NCBI GenBank assembly: GCA_010645155.1 | Contig: CM021316.1 | Span: 7,353,970 to 7,417,969, forward strand | Length of the DNA stretch: 64,000 bases | Direction of reading: 5' to 3' | DNA from: Tigriopus japonicus | Taxonomy: Eukaryota; Arthropoda; Copepoda; Harpacticoida; Harpacticidae | Part shown: positions 36,701-47,789 of the stretch, piece after piece | Position numbering within the stretch: position 1 is the first letter of the stretch | Layout: every line of letters starts with the position of its first letter | Notes under the pieces: generated by a model | Told to the model about the DNA's origin: nothing | What the model saw: only the letters and a program-made list of their open reading frames with translations | Databases searched by the model: none | Translations under genes and position numbers: made by a program

Positions 36701-37536
36701 CATTTAGCTGGCTCTGAAACCTCTCGGTTTCGTCATCCAGCCATGATTGGGATATGTATCCTGGAATAGTGAAGCCGTGTCGCCTCATGCATGAATTCAA
36801 CAGATCCCAATCGGTTCTCGATAGAACCTGGACAGGCACCCTCTTGGAGTGCCCGCAGATGGGAACCGTGAATCCAATGACCAAGTGATCGGACCCGTTG
36901 TTCTCCTCGGAGACCAGCCAGTCATTCACCTTGATCTTGTCTGCAAGGGTGATGTCAATCGAAGTCTTGATTGGCATATCCCCTATGGACTTTATATGTT
37001 GGTTTTTTTCCTTGATTTTCAAGGGATAAACCATGTTCTACGATAAAGTCTTCGACTCTCTCGCCTCTGGCATTTGTTTCCTGTCCCTAACATTCGCTAT
37101 GAGCATTCGAGTCCATGCCTATAATAATGGGCAAACCCTTGTCTCTGCACTTTGCGGAGATTTTTCCCAGCGCTTCGGGAATCACCTGGTCCATGTCATT
37201 CACATCCAAATAGGATGAAACCACGTAGACCTGGGGGTACCTCTGGTCTCCAGTTTCCCAGAGACACACACAAGTATCTCGAGTCGAGAACTCTTCGTCA
37301 TACCAGAGTTTTAAGTCTGTAGTGCAGACTATAGCGGCTCTGGGCGATGTTCCATAGTAGAAACACTTAGTGTCTCTTGAAAAATATCTAATTTTCCCTT
37401 TTATTGAGCTGGGCTCTTGTATAATTGCTATACCATGTTTGGCCTTCGTAAGGCTTCTAGTAATCCCATCGGCTGCACCCTGCTGTCGGTTGAGATTGTG
37501 TTGAAATAATTGAACATGTTCAAACTTGTTTACCAT
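33796..37536 (-). pseudogene. LINE ORF2 (endonuclease-RT-RNase H), decayed
   Basis: In coding order: an AP-type endonuclease (37536 to about 36850) with GMDSNAHS and GSDHLVI motifs; an RT (about 36250-35350) with LKASGLDGI, the GTPQGGVLSPL block and the active-site block FADD; a thumb region (35309-34920); and RNase H (about 34700-34250) with YTDGS, a Glu in VEQTE, LTDSKLAL and GHSGNSGHDRAD. The RNase H domain places it with I-type LINEs. Decay is visible. The endonuclease frame is shifted near 37090. In-frame stops lie near 35820 and 35310-35350. A further frameshift sits at a T6 run near 34917-34922. It cannot encode a single functional protein as assembled. Confidence 0.85.
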
Positions 37537-37576
37537 ATAAACAAATTAAAACTTTATTAGCACAGAGACCAATAAA

Positions 37577-39397
37577 CTATTGTGACAGGAGGTCACTTGC
37601 ATGGGAATTACTTCCCTCTATGTGGTCCCTTCTTCGAGACCAACCGTACATGCTTGTCCAGGGTGGACTGGGTGGTGGATCTTGTTGTCCTCGCCCTCGA
37701 GGGTGTCTCCGCCACCTTTTCATCACCTCCTGGTAGGGGGTGGTTGTTTGTTTCCATTGGAGCATCCTCCTTCTCCTCCCCAGCGTTCTGGAGAGGTTCA
37801 TTGGCGTTTTCCATTGGCACCTTGGGGGTCTCAATTCCCTCCTCGAGGGTCTTCTTGCCCGTCTCTTGGCCTTCATCTCCCGCGTCGGAAGCCACAGCCA
37901 TCTCCATTTGCACATCTTCGTCAATGCGCATTGTCTTCGGTATGCGAGCCATATACCTTGGACGGGGGACATACAAGTCGTGTGTCCACTTCTGCCACTT
38001 CTCTTTCGAGTGTTGGACAGTTTCTCCCACTCCGCTTTGGTTGGGATTTCCTTAATCACAAAGCATTTCCCCTCCGCCGTCGGCGGCGCCTTTGCCGTCT
38101 TTGCCTTTGGGGTTTTTGTTGTCGTTGTTTTGACCTTGCTGCGCCCACCTTTCTGGGGTGGACCTTGCACCCGCTTTGGTGCGCCAGTTTGTTTGGCCTT
38201 CTTCACCACGGCCGCCGCAGGGCGCGGCAACACCTTCGAGGGCCCACCAATCGGGTCCGTCAGTTGTGGCTCTTTTGATGGGGCCACTTCCAGCTCCAAA
38301 TTAAGAGCCCTTCTGACTGCTTTCTCCTTATCGATCCCGAACCGAACGTTTACGCCACCAACGTTAAGGCAGCCATCTTCGTCCCTAGTGTTCAAGATCT
38401 CCCTCACCATTTCTAGCGAGGCAGCACAGGAGACCCAGTCATTGTAGTGAAGCTTCATCTCATGATTGTCTGGGTCTGGGCGAAGATTCGCCCGTACACT
38501 GATAATGGTGAGATTGTTCTCCCATCTGTATACCTTTTTGAGGCCATCCAAGATTTCTCTCGGCGTTGCGTCAATGCCTGTGGCGATTGTGAAGTGGACC
38601 CTTGTTCCACGTCGATCCGACCGCGTCCAGGCCTTCACTGTGTTACCATCGATCTCGCCCAAGTCTCGGAGAGCCCGAACGTAATATTCCTGGGATTTCT
38701 TGTCGACGCAGCCCATCAAACGTCGGCCCTTGCGCCAACACATGAAGGCCACCTTGTAGTTATTCTCGTAAGTACTTTCAGTCATAGATTTCCGTAGAAA
38801 CTTGCACTTAAACACGTCCCAAACTGACTCTGGGAGGAAAGTGCCATACTCGTCGCCGAGCGTGACATTGAGGAGGTAAGGCAACTTCTTCCACTTGCCA
38901 AACCTGGCCACCGCTTTCGTGGCGTATGTGATAGGTTGCGCCCCCAACTCGGGTCTCTCCTCCAGAGCGAGCCGATCCATGTCTAGATCGTCGATGTCCT
39001 GAAATTCCGGGTCATCATCGAGCTCCTCCTCCCGAGGCAATTTCCCCTGGTTCCCCAGTGGGGTCCGGGCTACCCTCTTCCTTCCTGTAGGCGGAGTGAC
39101 GTAACGATCCGAGTCAGATCGCCCAACCTCGACTTCAGAAGGAGCAGGGCTTGGGGCTCGAGACGAATCCGAATCCTCAGGTCCACTCGACACTAGCACT
39201 TTTCCACTCACCAGCCTTGCTTTCAAGGTGGCATTTAGGGCCTTTGCACCCGCTTTTGGGTTAGAGGCTGTACTTTTTCCCTTTGCAGGGGCCCCGTTTC
39301 CCGGAGCTGAGTCAGGCCTCTCGTTAAAGGCCCGATTCTCGCCTTGGCTACTCGCAATTGAGCTACCTTGGGCTGCCCCGGGAGATCCAGAGTTCAT
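37577..39397 (-). pseudogene. LINE ORF1 protein (probable RNA-binding/gag-like), frame disrupted at the end
   Basis: A 606-residue open frame lies directly upstream of the ORF2 endonuclease and in the same orientation. That is the normal LINE arrangement. It has a Ser/Pro- and Gly-rich N-terminus, a central folded-looking region and a basic, Lys-rich stretch. I see no CCHC zinc knuckles. Near 38030 the reading frame appears to switch: a different frame (38030-37608) reads as a more plausible acidic tail ending KKGPHRGK. Assignment as ORF1 rests on position more than on recognised domains. Confidence 0.65.
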
Positions 39398-40728
39398 TTT
39401 TTATCTTAAATTTAACTAACCATCACATAGTCCAAATCAAGCAAGATTGTAGGGTTTCATGCTCCAGAACTAATTCCAGGGAATCAATCACTATTTCATT
39501 GCAATAAAATGTCGGCAGAGCTCTATGTACTGTCAACATGACTCTTACAAAGATTTTCAAAAACCCATGTACCAAAGATATTGCTCAACTTAAATTACTT
39601 CAATGTTCATTCAATTTTGTTTTAAAAATTAGTTTTTTTTGCTTAACTTCATGTTAATAATCCCATATTTCAAGCCAATCAAGATGGAAGGACTTTTTGT
39701 TGGAGAACTCATATCCTGGGAAGAATTTATTTTTATATAACACAAAAATATCTGCACATTTCTATGAATCGTCATCGTGACCTAAACAACAATTGTCAAA
39801 GCTAAATTACTATACAAACCATAGTTTAGGCCAAGAATCAAAGTGTTGGCAAAACTCTCATCAAACAAGGGTGGAAAATCAAATTAAGATAAAAAATAAA
39901 AATAAACTAGGAATCAGATCATTTGAAAGCAGGAAATAATTTGCTTTACTCTCCTTAATCCAACTACAATTTTCAAAAAATGTAGAAAAAAATAAGAAAA
40001 TGAAATGTCAGGAACTTCTGCTCGTCAAACGTTGCTCGTCCCACAGAGGCGCCAATCTTCTTAAGAATCTAGAGATCTCGTTTGCAGCACATTTAGTGGG
40101 AGTATCTTGAAAAAGTCAGCACAATGAACCCTGTATAAAATGTCAGCTTATCCCTTAGATCATTTATCAAACACTAGATAGTGTCCAAGCTTTAGTCAGG
40201 CTGATTCGGCAAGTGGGGTGGAATGCGTTGAATAGGAAAATGTCGCCCTCACAACGGTTAAGTGGACAGTTAGTATGACCAAACATGCCAATTAAGACCA
40301 ACTTTTTTAAACTCAATCTTGAAGCCACAAGTTATTATTGGAACATACAGGCATGGGATTAACCCTACATAACCCAAAAGCTTAAATTTGCGTTCTTCCT
40401 ACTAGTGACTTATTCAATGTATTGGCAAAAACATTCCTAGTTGTATTATTGAGATCCAAGGCATGGTCACCTAGTGACGTCTTCCGTTCCTTCAAGAAAG
40501 TGACCACAAGCAATAACAAAAATGACCCAAAAACATTACTCAATTCCATATTTGATTCATCAATTGCATGGTTGACATTTGCCTGGTCCCTGCCTGGTCA
40601 CACATTTCAAATGTTTCCGCACTTTTGTCCGCTCAACAATTGGCGACCGGAGACAAATTTCTAGGCTTACTCTCCATCTATTATTAATAGAACACAATGG
40701 CTTGTATGCTCTGATCAGCACCTCTTGT
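39398..40728. other. LINE 5' UTR and adjoining unassigned sequence
   Basis: The stretch just above 39397 probably includes the LINE 5' UTR, but its edge is not visible. The rest is AT-rich. Short open frames here show no family similarity. Confidence 0.4.
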
Positions 40729-40906
40729 CATAGGCGTAGGAGGTGTGGTATATTTGGGAGGGCAACACCAAATTTGCCCGAATTTCACATCATTTTTCCC
40801 CTCCCCGAATGCCCGAATATCTCAACTCATTTGCCCGAATTTTAGCAGTCTCCGGAGGCCAGGGGGGGCAGTTGCCCCCCCTGCCCCCCTGCCTCCTACG
40901 CCTATG
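40729..40906. mobile_element. hAT-like MITE (CATAGGCGTAGGAGG ends)
   Basis: The terminal inverted repeats read CATAGGCGTAGGAGG on the left and CCTCCTACGCCTATG on the right. It is flanked by an 8-bp duplication with one mismatch (CCTCTTGT at 40721-40728, CCTATTGT at 40907-40914). Eight-base duplications are typical of hAT elements. At 178 bp it has no coding capacity. A G-rich/C-rich palindrome sits near the right end. Confidence 0.85.
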
Positions 40907-41454
40907 CCTATTGTGGTCAAATCGAAACACAGTTGCAAGATGTTTATTGGTAATGCCACACTTTGGGAAATCATCAAACATCTTCACAGTAAAATTTCTC
41001 CAAAATATGCAATTTTGATAACAAAATGCCACAACAAGGAAAAAATATATGAAGGAAAAATCCTCAACTTTTGCGAAAAGGTGGCATTAATACTCATTTC
41101 ACTAGCTGGCAAATGTTTCAATTTGACAGGAGGGGGCGTTGATCAGGGTATTTGTACTGACATTTACTGAAGGTTTGATTACAGAAAAATGCCGTCAGAG
41201 GTCAGGGGTTGCTTATTTTTGTTACAAATAAACCGAATTTTTCAATTTATCATGATCTTTATAGAGCCTTGCAGTTCAAAATGTGGAGTGCACGCTAGTA
41301 CTAAGAGACTCAGTCTATGTTGTAACTTCTTTTGCCTTTGATGCAATTTTTAAAGTGTTTGGTGTTTCTTTTTCATTTCATTCTGTAACCATTTATTCTA
41401 ACTTCAAACGTTGTGTTCTTGTAATGCACCAAAATTGCTTTGGTTTGTCCCAAT

Positions 41455-41560
41455 GGCAGGAATTACTAGTGATGTCATCATTTTTGGCGGGAAAAAAGTT
41501 AGGAAAACAAGTGGTTCTGATGAGCGTGAAAGGTAGCTAAAACGAAGATTTATGCAAAAT
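41455..41560 (+). repeat. Repeat segment, inverted copy at 56730-56825
   Basis: The segment containing TTACTAGTGATGTCATCATT and the following GGCGGGAAAAAAGTT matches the reverse complement of about 56730-56825. That copy reads CCCGCCCAAAATGATGACAT. The element edges are not resolved. The region to the right (to about 41760) is rich in GCAAA/TTTGC motifs. Confidence 0.65.
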
Positions 41561-41845
41561 AAATCAATATTTGCAATATTATGCAAAAATTGCAAATCAA
41601 AACAAGCTTTTGGTTACCAAAAGTTGCACAAAAATCAGCCCAAAATTGTAAAATAAAATGCAAAAAAAGGTCAAAAGCGCAAATAAAAACCAAAAAAGCG
41701 CAAATAATTTTTTGAAAATTCGCCAAAAACTGAAATTTCTGAAACAAAAAGCTTCAGATACTTTCTTGTCATCTGCTTGTTATTTTTCAATCTTGAAGAG
41801 CAAAATTTAGATATTGAAGTAGTTGTAATCAATACCATGCTAGCC

Positions 41846-42240
41846 TACACTGGGAGCCATAAAATCAGATTTAGTTTTAAAATTTGAAAAAAAATCTTCC
41901 AAAAGTAAACATTTTCAAAGGAGAAATAGCTAACTGTCAACAATTTGTTAATTTTAGGCCAAATTCGTAAAAAATGGTGCAAATAAAGGCGAAAAGTGCA
42001 AAAAGGCAAATAAATGTGTTTATGTTACCAAAAATCTTTTTACACTGGGAGCCATAAAATCAGATTTAGTTTTAAAATTTGAAAAAAAATCTTCCAAAAG
42101 TAAACATTTTCAAAGAAGAAATAGCTAACTGTCAACAATTTGTTAATTTTAGGCCAAATTCGTAAAAAATGGTGCAAATAAAGGCGAAAAGTGCAAAAAG
42201 GCAAATAAATGTGTTTATGTTACCAAAAATCTTTTTACAC
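41846..42240 (+). repeat. Tandem duplication, two 195-bp units
   Basis: Copies at 41846-42040 and 42041-42235, followed by five bases of a third (TACAC), are almost identical; I saw one difference (AAAGGAGAA versus AAAGAAGAA). Each unit starts TACACTGGGAGCC and ends AAAAATCTTTT. The near-identity suggests a very recent event or an assembly artefact. Confidence 0.92.
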
Positions 42241-43043
42241 TACTTGCCCGTCCCTGGTAATATGATATGGTAATCGCCCCCATGGTGTTCAAAAATCCAT
42301 AAGTCTGAAAGCTTACCCATCTCCTTTTTGAAGGTCTGAAATTGATCACTCTGATTTTGTCAATGCGGGTCAACGGCGCCATTTGCCTTCTCCTTTCCCC
42401 TTTTTTCTCCTTCCTCATATGTAGAGGGTGACTAATTTTGCAACTGAAATTGACATTTTAAACCTGGAATAACTTCAAAATGAGGCAAACATCCTGAGGT
42501 CTCTAAAATTTAAAATAATTTATTGATACAATAACTAACAACTTGTTATTGATTGCTGCCAATTTCAAATCACTGGGGATGTGCGAGAGGCATTTCAACC
42601 TAAGAAAGAGAAGAGCGGGTTTTAGGAATTTCTCTAACTATACACTCCGAAAAATGCAAGAAATGCCGCTTGAGGTCGCTTTATTGACTGTCATATTGAT
42701 CCATGATTAAAGATTTTTTTGGCAAACAAAAATACGCCAGAAAACATGCCCTCATTTTGGCAGTGCTGTCGTGACCATGGGAGAAGCAAAGTGGGGACAA
42801 ACAGTAACAACTGACCAGCACAAAGATTAAATGAAATGTAACAGAATCAAAAGAAATTGTGGCTTGTACTTGTAAAGTCAGTACTTGAGTACTTGGTATA
42901 GGAAAATGCGCAACAGTAATGTCCTTGTTTTGAAACATCATTTGTCCCACTTTTGAGATGGCATATTGCAAAAAGATATTTTTGCCGATGAAGTTGTGGG
43001 TCATGGATTGTTTGTCCTCACTTTTTTCCTCCATGGTCCAGCT

Positions 43044-43265
43044 CAGGGGTCTGCAACCGTTTTGTGTCAAGTCCTACCAAATTTGGTCTGGTGAAGTTAG
43101 GGCCCACCATACAGATGGTGGCAGGTTCATGGGCCCACAAGTACAAACAATACTATGGATGTCTCTTGGGCCTATTATTTAGGATTTTGCTCATAGCTCA
43201 TGGGTCAACCAATGATTACCCTTGGGCCCACATGTGGGTCGCCGCCCACCAGTTGCCAACCCTTG
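43044..43265. mobile_element. hAT-like MITE, diverged CAGGGGTC family copy
   Basis: The left end reads CAGGGGTCTGCAACC and the right end AGTTGCCAACCCTTG. The flanks GTCCAGCT (43036-43043) and GTCTAGCC (43266-43273) look like an aged 8-bp duplication (6 of 8 match). The interior carries repeated GGGCCCAC motifs, as in the better-preserved relative at 54545-54776. Confidence 0.75.
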
Positions 43266-43689
43266 GTCTAGCCTATACACCATGTTAAGAAATCCTTGTC
43301 TAGCATAAGCTCACTGTTTTTGGTCGGAAATTTGAGCCATTTAATTTCCCCTTATGGTAATTTAGCAATTCCAAAGGTACCAAAACCATTTTTATCTTAG
43401 AGAGTTGAAGGTTTTGAGTAGCGCCCACTAAAAGGGTATTTTGATGGGTGTCAAGGAAAAAACACATTTTTTGTTGCCAACACGTGGAGAAGGCTAGCAT
43501 CATTGATCAATGTATTCATTTCAAATTTCTTGATCAGTATGGTCTTTTAAATCAAATTGAAGTTGTATATCAATGTCTAGACTCCCATTTTTCAAATAGA
43601 GCTATGAATATAGAAAATGCGCATAGTTTTTGCCTTTAGCAAGACTCTGGAAGTGCATGTGCCATCTTGACCTCAGACATCCATTAGTA

Positions 43690-43920
43690 CGACATACTGC
43701 TGTGTTTTGAAGGACAACTAGCACTTGTAAATTAGAAAATGTTGCATGAAAAATTGCTAATTTTCTGAAGAGGGTTGGCTCAATTTGACCAAAAACAATT
43801 CACTCATAGCACAAGATTCTTGTTGGGAAAAACTCAATCGTCAGCTGTGACTGAACGTTTTGAAACAGCAACCACTGAATTGTCCTTCAAAATGAAACAC
43901 TTCTCCCACTTAGTATGTCG
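43690..43920. mobile_element. MITE with CGACATACT ends and TA duplication
   Basis: The ends read CGACATACT and AGTATGTCG, flanked on both sides by TA (43688-43689 and 43921-43922), the Tc1/mariner target duplication. A subterminal block (TTTTGAAGGACAA) is also inverted at the right (TTGTCCTTCAAAA). At 231 bp it has no coding capacity. Confidence 0.75.
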
Positions 43921-44334
43921 TATCTATACATGTCTGTGATCGTGATCCTGATAATCAAAATGATATTGATGTAAACTTAACCATATTTTCACCATAATCA
44001 GGCAAAGTTTATGCAAAGTGTGTAGAAAATCATGATAAAATTATCCTTTTTAAAAACCTTCCTTTTAAGAAACCTGTTGTTCTATTAGTATGACGGTAGT
44101 AAAACCATTATTTCAAAGTCAGTTCAATGGGACAAAAATCCGTGAGTGCGTGACCGCTTTTTTTCAAGTAGCGAAGGGCCTACTTTCCCGTTTTAAGAGA
44201 CTTCTATTGTAGTAATGCTTCAGTAGAAATGCAATTACATGATATTTTCGACAGTCTATTCCCAAAGTTAGGCGGAGTTCTCTTAGGGGAGATATTTATC
44301 TACGTGATGAAAGAGTCTTTGTGCAGATTGGTTC

Positions 44335-44509
44335 TTCTCGAAAAATGTATCTAGATGAAGATATTTCAAGATAGGTTGCCGAAAAAAATATCTAGATAAA
44401 GATACTTTCCCGAAAAAAGTATCTAGATAAAGATAGTTCAAGATAGCTTCCCGAAAAAACTATCTAGATAAGATACTTAAAGATACTTTCCCGAAAATAG
44501 GATCTAGAT
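44335..44509. repeat. Diverged tandem array of TATCTAGATAAAGATA units
   Basis: Units of about 33-50 nt containing ATCTAGATAAAGATA followed by a TTCCCGAAAAAA block repeat several times. Each unit is partly self-complementary. The array is interrupted at its right side by the hAT-like MITE at 44510-44743 and continues beyond it. Confidence 0.85.
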
Positions 44510-44743
44510 CAGGGGTTCTCAACCTTTTTCCGGGGGATACCCATCTTGGCAAGTGAAATATCCGATTTACCCCCCTATGTAATGACCAATATTAAAAATG
44601 TCAAAATACGTGAAGAAGAGAAAAACGTGCAATATTGGTCGAAAAAACCCAAGTTTTTTCCAATTTTTCCGGACACAAATTTACCCAACAGAAAGTCAAA
44701 TTTACCCAATTTTGGGTAAATACCTATAGGTTGAGAACCCCTG
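44510..44743. mobile_element. hAT-like MITE (CAGGGGTTCTCAACC ends)
   Basis: Perfect terminal repeats CAGGGGTTCTCAACC and GGTTGAGAACCCCTG are flanked by a perfect 8-bp duplication ATCTAGAT (44502-44509 and 44744-44751). The target is the AGATA-rich tandem array. At 234 bp it has no coding capacity. Confidence 0.93.
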
Positions 44744-44760
44744 ATCTAGATAAAGATAAA

Positions 44761-44884
44761 AGATAAACTATCTTTACCTTTTATCTAGAAAAGATAAACT
44801 ATCTTTACCTTTTATCTAGAAAAGATAAACTATCTTTACCTTTTATCTAGAAAAGATAAACTATCTTTACCTTTTATCTAGATA
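44761..44884. repeat. Four 31-bp tandem units, AGATAA/TTATCT palindromic
   Basis: Four copies start at 44761, 44792, 44823 and 44854. Each reads AGATAAACTATCTTTACC followed by TTTTATCTAGAAA, with only the end of the last copy altered. Each unit can form a hairpin and carries AGATAA in both orientations. Confidence 0.95.
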
Positions 44885-47789
44885 AGATAATTGAACAGGT
44901 CTGACAAACTCACATTGTAAGGTTCACAGGAAGCAACAGTAGGGGACTGATAAGTTTATTTTAAGGCAAAGTAATGTTTGGTTAGTTTATGTTGTTGTTA
45001 CTACACTCTTAGTTAATGGGGAAAATGCAACGTTAATAGCCTAATTTATTCTAAAACACTTAAACTAACCTAGGCTGACCAAAGCCAACCGACATCAAAT
45101 TAACCTTACTTATGGGTTTCATTGGGCTATTTTCTTGAAATAGCTTTGTAATCCCATCCACAACCTCTTCCCTGCTTATTCGTCTCTCTTCCCTTGCTCT
45201 TGGTGCTTGCACATGACAGCCTCCCCTCCCTAGCGTGTTCGTTGATCCTACTCGGAAATTACTTTTGTAACACGAGACATTTATTTCGGCATACTTATTA
45301 TTAATAAGTAAGTTTGACCTTTAAAACTGGCATGATGATGTCAGATTTTGGCAACGCTGTAAAGTTTGTTTACGAAGATTTTTTAGAAGTATAGGGCTCA
45401 TATGGATTGATTTTGCATTAGCTGATCAAGCTACAGTATCAAAACAGAAAAAGTATTCAAGCAGCTTGCAAGAAATAAGGGTTCGAGTTTTCGGCTCTTG
45501 AAAAAACTTGTTACATCAAGCTCGTCTTGACCTAAGATAGAGAGAAGGCAGATTTCAACGCACGACGCACGACGTCACCCTAATGAAATCAAAACAAGAA
45601 AAAGATGCATGGCTTACAGCTCATCAACCTCAAAATTGTGCAAGCTGTTTTGCGTTTGCTAATACTGCTCGAATAAGAAATACTCTTTATGTGGCAACAG
45701 CGCGCCAATTTCATTAGATGTGTGTATTAGTAGATAGCATGGGGGCTTTGGGCGTTCCTCGAAAAAAAGAACGGAATACACTTCCCATTCTTCTTCCAAA
45801 AATGAGGAATTAGCATCTCTTGAATTCCTTTTCAAAAAAAGAAACGATAAAAGTTATTCTTGCAAAATTTACTTTGCCATAGAGGTCCTTTAACAAATAG
45901 CTGATTGGGATGTCACCGAACATAACAGTAGGAGGTCTTTGTACCAATACAGCGCCCAAAGTTGCACCCCGGCAGGAAAGTTTGACCTGTTTTTTTTTTA
46001 CTTCTTAATATGAAGTGGACACGAAAGAACAGAAGAATTGAGTCATAACGCTCAGAGGGTGTACATTTTTTCAACAGATATTTTCTATTTCACTGGTTGC
46101 AATTTAAGGACTCTGATTTGTCGCTTTTATGCCGTCTTTTATTAAAAGTGCTCAAAAAATTAGTCTATCCAATGACCCCAGAAGATTTTTCGACATTCAT
46201 GCTTTATCTTATAGAGTTCATTAGCATCGTTTGTTGATTTGTTCAGTAAGATCAACGACATTGAAAATAGATGGGCTCAAAGGTCTCTTGAAGTTATTGC
46301 TTCATATTCACTGATCATTAGGGCCCAGTAAATTATTTGCTTAAAAGTGTCGAAATATTAAATGTTCATTTGCTTCAAAGGGCCAAAATATTTGAAAAAT
46401 AAGCTGGATACTTAAAAAATCTTTTTGACAACTCAATTACTTGGCTAGTTTGTTTGTGTGCACCACTTTTTCCAATGTGTTTTTGGTAATTTTAATGCAA
46501 TGTCTTATTTTTGAAGGCACAAAAAACACTTAAACCGATTTGACAATACAATTTTTAATTTGCTCAATAAATTTGCGCAGTTTTTTGCGTATATGGCAAG
46601 TGTTATGGTTGCTGATGTTAAACTTTAGTACAAATGCGCTTTTGTAGACATTTTGGAACATTTGGCTCATTTTGGTTAAGCCGTGTTGTCAGAGATGGCA
46701 AATGAATAAAAGCCACTTTCTATCACCTGGCAGAAATTGGTGGCAGAAAATGGCTCTTATTCATGTGAAGAAAGTGGCAGAAATGGCAGAAATTATTTTT
46801 AAGTAACTCATATAAATCAATATATTCAATAATAAAAGGGATAAAATTGGCACCTTTGATGTCTAACTACGGCCTTGCCATCCCTCTAAAAGCTCATTCC
46901 ATCGAAAAAGGATGATAAAAGTTCGTGAAATCGATCGCCTCGATTCGTTTTTGAATTTTCCTCGAAGTTAGGGTGGCCAAATTGAGCACTCTGATTTCGT
47001 CTTAAATATAAACTGAGAGTTAGTACTTGAATGCAATTTAATTATGTGATGCTCGTTTACTTTTTGAACACAATTTTTTATAATTGTAGGTTTTCAAATG
47101 TTTAAATATCGTAAGTGCAAAATGTTTTCAAAATTTAAATACTAAAGCCTAAGGTACATTTTTCACATCCAATTACAACACAGTCTAACAAAGATCATTT
47201 GAAGAAAATACTTGCTATTTTTAAGTCAAGCTTATTTACTCAAATATAAATGAAATTACACACTGACTTTCTTAGCTTTTACAATTGCAATATGTTTGAT
47301 GTATAAATTACGACTTAACATTACGTTTAATCAAAGGCTGATTTGCAGATGCTTGCCTGCTATAAACCGAATTAGTTTAAAATGAATGACTATAAAACCA
47401 AATTTTAAAAAAAAATGAAATAAAGTCCCAAACAAGTATTTTTTGCTTCCTTTAAAAAATGATATTGGGGCTTTACAAAAAGTTGTAACAAATACTTCCT
47501 GGGACGCAAATCATTAATCAATTCGTTTCATTAATTATGGTATCAATTAATAAATTATATGATAACATTAAGCATTGTAGAAGATAGGGATAATCTCATT
47601 CTTAAATCCGATTTCAACACTATTATTTAAGTGCAAGTGGAAGTGCAAGATAAATATTTTTTCAATATGATAATTATATAATCAATTTGAAATATGATAA
47701 AAGTATATCATAGGAGTTTTTCATTACCTCACATAAAGTTTCGTCATAATTTTGATTAAAGTTCTTATCTCAGCCTGAATTATTATCAC
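44885..47789. other. AT-rich unassigned sequence
   Basis: No gene is recognised in 2.9 kb. A short stretch at about 46690-46800 carries clustered TGGCAGAAA motifs like those inside the element at 28578-28980, and may be a remnant of the same family. Otherwise I see only AT-rich sequence. Confidence 0.4.

Noticed and set aside
37582..38447. Long plus-strand frames (up to 235 residues) opposite the LINE ORF1
   Set aside because: They are antisense to the LINE ORF1 reading frame, and the protein sense is low complexity without domains.
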